From the NCBI GenBank assembly GCA_003991915.1, contig RQTK01000110.1:742840-806839 (forward strand): a stretch of 64,000 nt of DNA. Direction: 5' to 3'. A program made the position numbers and the translations under genes. Under the pieces are notes generated by a model. The model ran no database searches and was not told the origin of the DNA. It saw only the letters and a list, made by a program, of their open reading frames with translations. This document shows, piece by piece, positions 47,822-58,200 of the stretch (position 1 is its first letter; each line of letters begins with the position of its first letter). This stretch comes from Elysia chlorotica (taxonomy: Eukaryota > Mollusca > Gastropoda > Plakobranchidae).

Positions 47822-50800
47822 GGCACATAGCTATGTCGGACGGCACAATGAAAGCTTAGTGAGTGACCCTCTGTCGCTTGCCAGACAGCATAGACGACGG
47901 AGTTTAAACGCAATGGCAAAACACCTCTTTTCTACCTCCCTTAGACACCTGCACTGGCTAGCTATGCCTCCTTGGGCAAGCTGATATACTGACGGGAGTG
48001 GCAGCATGGCGCCTTGATCAACTGGTCGCTAAGTACGCACACATACACATACGTACTTAGTTTAAAGAAAAGGCTGTCAATATGTGCATGACGAGAATGC
48101 TGTTTTACTACCTCTCTCCACATGTGACGCAAACTCGACTTTAGCATGTGTACTTTGCTATGCCCGAGTTTTTCATAGCTCCGTATTCGCTGAAATCTCT
48201 GGAAATCTGAACCGCTACTTGAGCCCAGTACTTTGTTACGTCCTGAGTTTTCGTTACATCTCTTCATTAGGCCCAAGATCCATTTACAGGCGTTATATAG
48301 GGAAAAACCGTCCCCAAGATAGTCTTTATGACGGCTGAGGTTTTGTTGAGTCCAATGTTGTTATATGCGAGGTTCAATGCATTTTAACTTGCTAAAGTTA
48401 CTTTGCAGCTACACAACGCTTAAAATAAGTTTACCTCACAAAAAGTCCTTTACAGCTGAAGACTACATTGTCATTCTAAAACTTTCTCCCCTTACATTTA
48501 AATACTTACAGATCTTCCTAGATGATTAGTTTCATTTTATGGGCTGTTTTTTGCATGTTTTAACTGCAAGGGAAGAAGTGTTTATATACAAACAAACAAA
48601 AAACAACCTTTCATTACAATCTAGATCATATGATCACCCTTCAGCATTTACTTAACAATCGGTGATTTAAATATATGCCCTTTAAAACCTCACTTGTTAA
48701 AGTTTAAGAGCAGCTCAAACATAATGAACAAAAGCGAAAATAAAACGAGAGATCCCTCAGCTCTTACTCACAGCAGAATTACATTTATGGAAGACTTCTG
48801 ATGCTAAAAGCTTGAGGGGACCACAGTATATTCCAGACTTTGCACCTATAAACCTTTCCAAAGCATGATACGTTTTCCCACTGTTTGTTGGTCCTGCATG
48901 GAAGATGAACTTTCTTTGAATGGATCTAGCCTCTGGGTACCTAAAAAAACCAAGAATGAGATTGTGAATATTTAGTACATATATTTCATTTTAAAAGTTT
49001 GGATTGCTATTGCTGAATTTCTAAAAATTCAGTTCTTCAATTCTTTGCCGATGAAGTGATCTTTCACTTTGCTTTTAGTGATCATCATTTTATGACCTAA
49101 GGTTTAAATGTCATGGACAATTAACAGGATTGAAAATCGCTAACAAATTAATAGGTATAACTGTTAAAGACAGGTAATTTTTTCTACAGGGGATTCTTGG
49201 AGTAAAGCTTATGTAAACTTAAGTTAGTTTGCTTTTGAAATACATATAACATCTATGTAAAGACTGAAATCTGATTCACCATAAAAATGAAAAAACATGT
49301 TTTGAAAATGGAGGAAGTAGGACTGGGAACAAAAAAAAGGAGAAAGGTTCTCAGAATAACAAACTTACCATTTCCTTCTTCCTGGAGTAAGTAATATTCA
49401 GAGTAGTGATTGCTAGGCAGATACAAGCTAAAATAAACGTGGATGGCTAGATATTACTTGTTCAGTTGTTAAGATGTATAGTAATTATTGGTATATCTAA
49501 TGAGTTTTGCCACAACATAGAAAAGCAAAAAAACTTGACTCACCAGTTAGCAGGAAGGCGCAGGTCACTTATCTTTTTCAAATCTTCCATGCATTCAAGG
49601 TGAGGAAATATTTCATAGCAATGTCTCAAAAAATAAGGAAATATATCATCCACATGGCCTGAAAAGGAGAAGAAAAAGATTTGTCAATTAATTTATTAGC
49701 TAATTTCAAACAAAAATAGAAACCTAGGGAAAGATAAAAACAAAAAAAGCAGAAAATAAAATTACTACATAGTCTTTAGTAAAGACAACCCGGTGCACAC
49801 AACAACAAAAACTTGGCTGTGTAGTGTATCTGAAAACGACACTTTGATGAGAGTCAGTTGCCTGTACCTAACTCATGACCTCTGTGACTAAAAAAAACAT
49901 ATTTCCTTGGTCTTTTCAAATAAGTTGTCTGTCAAAAGAAAAACCAAATAAGGTGTAAAGTATTTTTCATGATAAAATTTGGTTAAATAGAAAAAAATCT
50001 CTTAGTTTTAACGCACTAGAAAATAGCCAGTGATCTTTTGAGCTGTGTCCATTCGACAATCGCCACAATTTATGTTGGTTCCCAATTAGTTAATTCAAAC
50101 ATATCACTTCCACTAGTTTTTCACTTTTGCTTTTCAAACAGATGAAAAATGTTTCTGTTTCACAAAGCCTTTGATAACTTACCTGACCCTTGCAAGATAT
50201 CACTAACAACAATATGTAAATCAACAGGCAGTTGCTCTGAGTCAAAGCAGAATTTCCTAAAGCTGATGAATGCCTTGTGGAAAAGTCTATCTGAAGATTT
50301 GAGAAAAAAATAAGAAGGTAAAGGTTCAAACAATGATTACTTTCTCAGGCATAGAAACCATGAGCAAACATGAGGAAATGAAGCATAATTTGATATGAAT
50401 CAATTTATATACCTATTTTGAAAACAGATAATTTTTCAATTTTTATGCCTAAAAAACTCTGAGTGTTTTTTTTTTACTGGGGGAGGGGGGTGAATTGAAT
50501 AGAACTACATATATGCTACATGCATCTGCTCCCTTTGAATTTTTTTTCCTCATTCCAAAAAAAATATTGGAAATTTGGTCAAAACATTTAACAATTTTAC
50601 TTCCGACACAAACAATGAACACATTTGAACTTAAATAATGACCTTTACATAAAAGCTTTCATCCAATACTTTGTAAAAAAAATTTTTTATCAATTATAAT
50701 CAATCTTATAGAGTTTTCTTTTTAATTTTTGAAAATGCTTTTATCAACTTTTCTATAAAATTTTAAAACTTACTGTCCAATCCATTTTCAAAAGCTAGCT

Positions 50801-51550
50801 TTTTCACAGCATCTCGATTGTAAAATTGAGACAAAAGTTTCAAAAGTTTATCTGGGGACAAAAACACAAAACTGAACTTAATATTTTATTACTTAGTTTA
50901 TATTTTTATATTTTTTTTAATACCCTTTCATTTTTTTAGTAATTGATTTCCTTTATATATTTCTACTCTAGCATAAGATGAGCACATATATAGCAATTAA
51001 CATTATTAACAACATTTTTTTAACCAATTTGAAATTGCAAGATTAAAGATGAGTCAAGTAGAAATTTGTAAACGGATGGATGAATGGATATGAAAATTTT
51101 TATAATTTTTTAAATCAGGAGTTTGGATGGATATTATTGCAAAACTATGAAGCTAGGCACTTGAAGGTATGGTGAATCAGGATCAAACTCCATTTTTACA
51201 TTATTTGCATTATATGTAAGATATCAGTAAAATTAATATATTTTGTTAAAAAAAAATTAAAAATGAAACAATATAACAAAACAAAAAATGAAAAATGTAC
51301 CTTTTTTCAAAACTCCTGTAAGTTCTTCGCCAATATTGATATCATCTGTATTTCTAGATGCTGGCTTGACAGGCAATGGCTGAATAATTGAAGACAGTGA
51401 ATCATTGGATCTGCGAGATTTAAATCTCCTATTATTCTTCAAGCAGCATGTCATAGAGGTGACTGATGGAGATGACAAATTAAGGATGCTTCTGATGATG
51501 GATCCATTCTCTGCACAATGCAACAAAGCACGATGGAATTTGCACGCCAT
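40284..51550 (-). CDS. SUPV3L1: SUPV3L1/SUV3 mitochondrial ATP-dependent RNA helicase, complete 16-exon gene
   Basis: Mitochondrial DExH-type helicase that unwinds RNA for degradation with PNPase. Coding exons on the minus strand: 51301-51550, 50774-50851, 50183-50290, 49544-49658, 48772-48940, 46951-47062, 46318-46487, 45996-46047, 45419-45547, 44848-44941, 44043-44262, 43496-43576, 42917-43096, 42216-42364, 41124-41415 and 40284-40433. All introns are GT-AG and phases join exactly, giving 2,349 nt (782 aa plus stop); human SUPV3L1 is about 786 aa. Motifs: Arg/Ser-rich N-terminus fitting a mitochondrial presequence; Walker A GPTNSGKT about 200-207; motif II DEIQ about 284-287; GRC-like block [24 protein letters not shown] (split here: KFNDTSNDC then [11 protein letters not shown] about 416-426); motif [10 protein letters not shown] about 459-466; [17 protein letters not shown] about 502-518; C-terminal DVLDLYLWL about 626-635; charged tail. 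The start ATG lies at 51548-51550. No inactivating change was seen. Candidate minus-strand AATAAA sites lie at 38718-38723 and 38488-38493. Confidence 0.95.
47158..48380. mobile_element. Possible degenerate DNA-transposon ends in SUPV3L1 intron 5
   Basis: cagtgaaccttggatatagc plus aaaatc at 47158 resembles pogo/Tigger-type terminal repeats. Inverted similar sequences occur at about 47226-47243 (ggttgcattg) and about 48338-48377 (gttatatgcgaggttcaatg). Sequence between them has no transposase frame. It could be one element or two small MITEs; weakly supported. Confidence 0.3.
47740..47820. repeat. (GATA)n-(GA)n microsatellite in SUPV3L1 intron 5
   Basis: Short gata run followed by about 25 GA units. 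Confidence 0.94.
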
Positions 51551-51772
51551 GAGAATCGTTTTTTGTTTTTTTTTTCCTCAGTCAAAATGTCTTATTTGAT
51601 GCCTGTTTGCAATAAAGAAGAAAAAAAAGATCAGAATTAGATTTCATACATTACCTATCTTTTCTTAATTAAATTAGATTGTATGATATATTTTAAATAT
51701 CTATCCACCTTGCATATTTTAAGACGTTCTAAGGCAATGCAAATGCAAAACACAGGCGCTCATAAATACAAT

Positions 51773-52040
51773 TGATGCAATAGTCTCTATGAAAAGTTGT
51801 GAGTTGGTTGGTTGCCTTTCCAAAGAAAAATAAGCAAACTAATCAGACCATACGAAAGATCCCCTCTCAAGTTAACCCACCAGATTTCTGATTCAAAACT
51901 CAGTCATGATGCAATAGTCTCTATGAAAAGTTGTGAGTTGGTTGGTTGCCTTTCCAAAGAAAAATAAGCAAACTAATCAGACCATACGAAAGATCCCCTC
52001 TGAAGTTAACCCACCAGATTTCTGATTCAAAACTCAGTCA
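51773..52040. repeat. 134-bp tandem duplication upstream of SUPV3L1
   Basis: gatgcaatagtctctatgaa starts at 51774 and 51908; the copies differ by about one base (ctctcaag against ctctgaag). It lies inside the putative 5' UTR intron or promoter of the helicase gene. Confidence 0.9.
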
Positions 52041-52069
52041 CACTCACAGCCGAACAAAAATTTTTAGTC

Positions 52070-52200
52070 TGACTTCATCCCCTATTGTTTGGGGGCCTGA
52101 CAGTATTAGCTCTAGTGATCTGTTGAGGCAAGCATCTTGGCATCCCCATCACATAAAATTTTCAGACGTTATTCTTGGGTTCTGCCTGCGTTAGAGTTAG
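52070..52200 (+). mobile_element. SINE 3'-part fragment upstream of SUPV3L1
   Basis: Degraded body: gatctgttgaggcaagcatcttggcatcccc, then cacataaaattttcagacgttattcttggg, matching the family's core and 3' blocks in plus orientation. Confidence 0.5.
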
Positions 52201-52872
52201 ACGTAAAAAATCACTAACTCACACAACATTGGTTGGGAATCTAGATCTAGATTCTAGATCTCAACACATTGCATTTAGGACCCTTAAACGTAATCATAAT
52301 TGCATCCTTTATTTTAAATTTCAAGAAACTATTGAGATATGATAAATAAGGTTATTGAGAATAGAGCTAGATCTAAATCTACATCAAGATTCCGAAAATG
52401 AGAAACAAAAAAGAGGCCTACTGATGAGAAAATCACGAGTCCAAGGGCGCATCCATGTTGTTTATGTCGCGCTTATTTGCCAGACTTGACGGAATAAACC
52501 AAAATTTAATAAGTATATTAAACGACAACAGGACAGATTAAAGTCATTAATTTCAGAAATAAAATCTATTTCCCATAAAAAAATCGATTGAAAGTTTATT
52601 TCGAAGCTATTTCATTTGATTTACATCAAAATATAGAAAACAATACATTTTTCTAAAGTTACTATTTATTTTATGATATGACACACTAAAATAAAATCCT
52701 TTTTTATTAGAACTGTTTAAGGCCAATGTCAGTTCTCAAAAAAAATTCTCAACTTTAATAACGTCACGCACGTACATTCTAATAATTATTCTTCAAGTTT
52801 ACAGTGGTGTATTTTTTTTTCTTTTTGACAACGTGGCCAACTTAATTCACTTTGATTCTTTGAAGAGTCAAA

Positions 52873-52951
52873 GGCCCGGATTTATAAAATCGTCGGAAAG
52901 TTGCACTTTCCGACAGAAAATTCAATTCCGACGATTTTATAAATCCGGACC
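52873..52951. mobile_element. Near-perfect hairpin element between SUPV3L1 and the ALMS1-like gene
   Basis: Left arm ggcccggatttataaaatcg plus tcggaa (52873-52898) is the inverted complement of right arm ttccgacgattttataaatc plus cggacc (52926-52951), with one mismatch. Inside, cggaaagt-tgc-actttccg forms a second hairpin. The flanking ctttgattctttgaagagtcaaag is palindromic too. Probably a MITE; no regulatory function is shown. Confidence 0.7.
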
Positions 52952-53044
52952 AAAGTGTCAAGAGATTTAATGTTTTGATTACCATGTTAACTAGCTATTT
53001 TGATTTGTGAATAGTAACAATCTAATAACAGTTACTGTGTTCGT

Positions 53045-53138
53045 TTCTCTCTCTTTTTTTTTCTCTCTCTCTCTCTCTCGCTCTCTCTCCTCTCTCTCTT
53101 TCTTTTTCTCTCTCTCTCTCTCTTTCTCTTTCTCTAGT
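53045..53138. repeat. Imperfect CT tract
   Basis: Interrupted CT run between SUPV3L1 and the ALMS1-like gene. Confidence 0.92.
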
Positions 53139-53599
53139 ATATAAATGTATCCAAAAAGGAAACAAGAGCACAACACTTAAGAGTACATCTACTCAGTTGC
53201 TAAGGACCTAACAGTAGATTCACGTGTGCAAGAAATAGGAATAATATGATAAACGAGTGTATATGTAGAGTTTTTTTCTGTTGTATTTTCTTTCTCTTAA
53301 AGTTAGAGGCGAGGCTGTCCTAAAATAATCCACAAACATCTCATAAACTTAGCATGGTGGTTGCGCTTACCGATATCAATCTAAAGTAGGGCCTAATCAT
53401 ATAATTTATCTATAAATAGTATTTACATATCTATGGGCCTAATCTATCCAAAATTAGGTTTTGTTTGTCAATGCTACTTGTTGGTTAATTGCACCCACTA
53501 CACACAGCAGGTATATTTTTGCCAAGTATTCAATTATTATCGTAGGTAGAGTTTACATCATTCATCAATTTGTTCATATTGTGAACGCATAATAACTGG

Positions 53600-53801
53600 T
53601 GTATTCACTGTTATGTGGATTTTTTTTATTCACAACAGTAAATATAACCTTTCTTTCGCGATTTCCAAACGTAAAACGGAGGTTACCGAAAACTGCCGAT
53701 TGTGAGGGAATATGGGACAGCGGTAGATCTAAGTTTGTTTACAAGATGTCTGACTGTAATTATCTGGCTGTTGGAAAGAACGAGTGGCGATGAATTCTAA
53801 G
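53600..53801 (+). promoter_or_regulatory. Probable first exon and promoter area of the ALMS1-like gene
   Basis: The sequence GATGAATTCTAAG|GTATTT at 53789-53807 offers ATG AAT TCT AAG followed by a donor. Joined to the acceptor at 55320, it reads in frame into GGA CAA AGT ATG GAT. Upstream frames contain stops, so this would be a first exon with a 12-nt coding end. No TATA box is obvious. Confidence 0.4.
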
Positions 53802-55166
53802 GTATTTTGCCGAAATGTTTCGTTACTCTGTAAAACATTACCCTATCATAAATGTGGGAAATGATTTCTATCAATATTTACATTGGGAAACCGTTTGCTT
53901 CAGCACGACTTGATCCCATTTAGGACGCTAACTGGTTGCTGAGGGCACAGTGTCTCTGAGCGTGTCTAATCTTGCTCACGTCGAGATTCTTGTATCCAAC
54001 AAGATGATCTAGGATCTAGATATTATGTTTCTGCTTCTAGACTCTAGGTCTAGATCAACAGAATTGTGTTTATCCTATAGTCATATACTTTTTAGACATG
54101 TTTGTAGATCATGAGGTTTAGAGAACCAGTATACGTATAGACTTGTCCATAGACCTACACTTACAAAGTTACACCATGTGAATGTAGGGGCCCATGCACT
54201 AAATAAAAATAATAGATTATTATTTTGTATCTAATCTAGTGTTTCTACCAAGTCGTATACAGATTTTTGTCAAAAATTTTCTCTATGTAATACATGGAGA
54301 TCTAGTCTTTTTGGGCAAAATGTGGCTGTAAGCACAAGCGAGTCTTTTCCTTCAAATCAAATTCATTGGTCAGACCATCAAATGAACTAAAAGCTCTCTC
54401 ATAATTTAACGTTCCCTAAGTCTAAAGAAAGATAATTTGCGATCTTAAGTAGAATAATTTCGATAGTGAGCGTTTATAACCATTTTTTAGACAGTCTAAA
54501 CTAGTCCATATATACATAGCAAAATTTGGACAAAAAACATATGTAAGCCTAGTGCGGCCTAGTGTGCATAGACTCAAACAAAAAGTACAATCGAACATGC
54601 CCTGCTAATCTACAATACTTCTAGAGGGATAATAGATCTAGCGTAGTAAAGACTGAATACCAGGTACAGATTTAGATCATGATGAATAGAAGATGATGTA
54701 GTGGGTTTGTCATGCTAAGATCTGGATACAGATATTTTCATTCATTTGGCAAAGTAATATTTTAAAATCATAAAAGAACGAGTTGTTGAAGATATTTTTA
54801 TTTCGAGGTACAATAATGACCAGTGATGTGAAATGCTTTCATTGTTACTGGTGAATTCTTTTTCATAAAAACTATTGCTGAAACTCTTTAAAAATATTCA
54901 TAGAAGTTGATATCTATTCTCTGACTCATGAAATTTTGCTATGGACAGCTGAAATTTTTTAATAGATTTAACCTTGTTTACAAAATTATCGTTTTATGCT
55001 CTATTTCTCAGCCGCATTATTCTTATGATGGTACATTGAGGGATAGTTGTGTAGAGAAGCATTTTGCTTTTTGTTTAAATCCTGAATCTCTCTCTCTCAC
55101 TCTCTCTCTCTCTCTCTTTGTCTCATTTTTTTTTTAAATTGTGATGTTTTCTTCATACACACAGGG

Positions 55167-55204
<38 letters not shown>

Positions 55205-55205
55205 A

Positions 55206-55266
<61 letters not shown>

Positions 55267-58200
55267 CTCCTCTTTGTCTCATTTTTTTTTTTATTGGGAT
55301 GTTTTCTTCATACATACAGGGACAAAGTATGGATGATTCTAACAAGAGTCCACGAGGTGGGGATAGTGGTAAGAGCAGCTTTGATATGATGCAGCATCTC
55401 ATCAATGAAATGGACAAATCTAGCCAGCGTATTGATGAATTCAATACAGATCAGGTTTGTGCTGGCACTGACAAAGTGAGAATACATCTTTGCTTCTGGA
55501 TAATTTTTCGCACTTGAACACCATACCTAATGATAGAAGACAAACATGTGTAGCGTTAAACTTTTGTTTAGTTACAATATTGTTTCATTGCTTCCTACCT
55601 TGAAAATGGTATGTTTAGTTCTTTTTTAAAAAAACTTTACAGTCTATGTAGATATTATTACCTACAGAGCTAGAGTCTCCTTTACTGCTCAGCAGTGGAT
55701 TGCTGCCTCTAGTCTAAATCAAATTAATATTTGTATAGAGGCAATATGTTTTATATGCTTTTTATTTCTAAAGTCACAATGAATCTTTGCTTAGGTTATG
55801 ATCTAAAATCTGTTTGTTTTTGTTTTTTCTTTTCTAGTTGAAAACAACATCAAGAAATTCATCCACTGAAAAACATCACATTGATTTGCTCTATGATGAA
55901 GCATGGAAATCAGAAGATTCTGATGGTAAGTTGTGGTGTTTTTTTCTTTTTAATTATAATATGATGGACAACCCATTGAAAGCAAAAACAAAGCAGCATG
56001 GTTTAATTTAAATAAAAATTCATGCTTTAAATTAAAAATTTTGTTTGCTTATAAATTGGAACTATAACTATTTCATATGAATTCATTGTTTGGGGCCAAC
56101 TGGAATCCTCTTTTGATCAAATGCAGAGTGTATTGATCTTTCACTCTAAATTTCCTTGTGTTCTAGCATCAGCTTATGACATGCATTTTTTACAAGTGCT
56201 TGTTTTTTTTTAAGCAAGCTTTTACATTGCTATTTACTTTATCCTCAGCTGAATGTTTGAAGGAGGTTCCTGTTGATTTCTTTGACAAAATTGGAGGAGA
56301 CAGTGGTTGTGAAGATGCTGTGAATAGTGCCATAGCAGAGGTCTCCAAAGATTTTCTTGCAGGGTTAAGGGCCTCTGTTAGTCATAACCAGAATGGAGAC
56401 AGCGATGACTCTCATATATCATCTGACACTGACTTCAAACTCATTAAAGGTATGCCTGCTTACGCAAGGTATCCTGAAACTGCAGCTGGACTTTCGGACA
56501 CAGACTGGAACCCATATGGTACAGAGTCTGACACAAATTTTTCTCCGCGAGTACCGTCACAAGAAACCCCAGCCAACAGACCATCCAGCTCTAAAATATC
56601 TGCCATTACATCGTTTAATCCTCCTCTGCACAGCACAGATTTAGAAGCTGTCACTCCGTCCTTTGCTCTTTGCAGTATCCCAAATACGTGTACGAGGAAG
56701 CAGGACATCCATGACATTTCTGGAGATCATGTGGTAACCTTGAAGCCAGATGTAACAGCAGATTTTTCTAGCATTTCCCACGTATCAGAACAAACTTTCA
56801 GCCCTCTGAAAGTTGTATCAGCACCTATTAAACCGTCTGACCTAAACAAAACAATGAGAGGCAATGAGTTAGAGGCATTTGGGAAAAGTAGCAAAGGTTC
56901 AGAGATCCCAAAATTACATAGAGAGCCTGTTTCGAGTTCTATTGATAAGAATGTCTCTTCCCATGAAACTCCCAAATTAGAGTTTAAAGCCATTGGAACC
57001 CGCTATATTTCTGTGATGGATAGAGCAAAAATGATGGGAATTCCTGGAGACATTGTTGATGGAAAAATGAGTGATTCACAAAATAGCACAGCTACCAATG
57101 AAACATGCAGACGCAGGCCTCAAGGCTCAGAAGCTGGTGATACATCTGATGATGACATGCTTGGCCAAAAAGTTAAGAGAGTATTACAAGATACAAAGTA
57201 CTTGGAAAGAGGTCAAGGAGACAAAAAGCCTATGGATGAGATTGCCATTGACTACAGCAGTCTTCAGAGAGATTTGCAAGAAATCCAAGAAAGTCTCAAT
57301 CAAAATCTTGGCTCTGCATCAGCAGTCGTCGATAAAGAAAAAACTAACCATAAAAGCACACCTTCTTCCTCTGATAATGATGGTGATATCATTCCCAGTA
57401 CAACTACCACTCCCGAGCGTAGAAGAAACAGAATGACTTGGGCCTTCGAAGGGCCTTTGAATGATGAGCAGCTTAGTAATAACTTGGAAGAAGTCTCTCT
57501 CAATGCCTACAGAAACTCTTCCGGCTCCCAGAGACCATCTGGAGAGAAGCAGTCGTACAACTCAGATGGAGATGAGACTCGCACTTCGGGAAGCAGCGAC
57601 AAGGTGGACGATCATACCGCTGCTGATCAGGCTTTGGCCGAAATGTCTGCTATTCTCAGGCCTCACCCTCAGCTGCTGATGACCGCGGCTGAAAGTGGCA
57701 TCATTACCAGAGGCATCAGCTCTGCTCAAGACGTAGATGAAATGCTCTCTAACTTTCGGAACCAACGCAGAGAGCTTGAGTCTCGCTATCAGCAGCTAAG
57801 TAACCCTGGCCTAGCTGACAAAGTCTTCCGTATCCTCACCACACAGGATCCAGATGCTCAAGTGGAAGGCATTCTTTCTCAGGTCAATGCTCAAGAAAGA
57901 GATGAGCGGGCGAGGTATGCCCTGAGCCTTCACAATTCAAACCTGAACTTTTCGTCAACAGATACAGATAACTTAAACACCTCAAATCAAAGTTTCTCCC
58001 TTCCAGATGATGTCAGAAGAAGGCTTGATCTATCAGGATTGAGTTCAGCAGATGGTAGTAGAGTTGCAGACAAGTCTTCCTTTGTCTTGCCAAGTTCCAA
58101 AGGCTTTACAGCATTTGATGACATGACAAAATTTCTCTCCTCTCAAATGGCTAAAGTATCAGAGAAAACTTTCAACCATAGTCTTGAAATGCGCATTCCA

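Larger units (their letters stand above)
51602..52425 (-). other. Putative 5' UTR intron of SUPV3L1
   Basis: About 50 bases upstream of the SUPV3L1 ATG, the minus strand reads a long pyrimidine tract followed by TTGCAAACAG, a good 3' splice site (exon would begin at 51602). A possible upstream untranslated exon lies near 52420-52480. It has CpGs, an ATG opening an eight-codon uORF, and a GTAGGC donor near 52421. RNA evidence is needed; the coding sequence does not depend on this. Confidence 0.35.
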
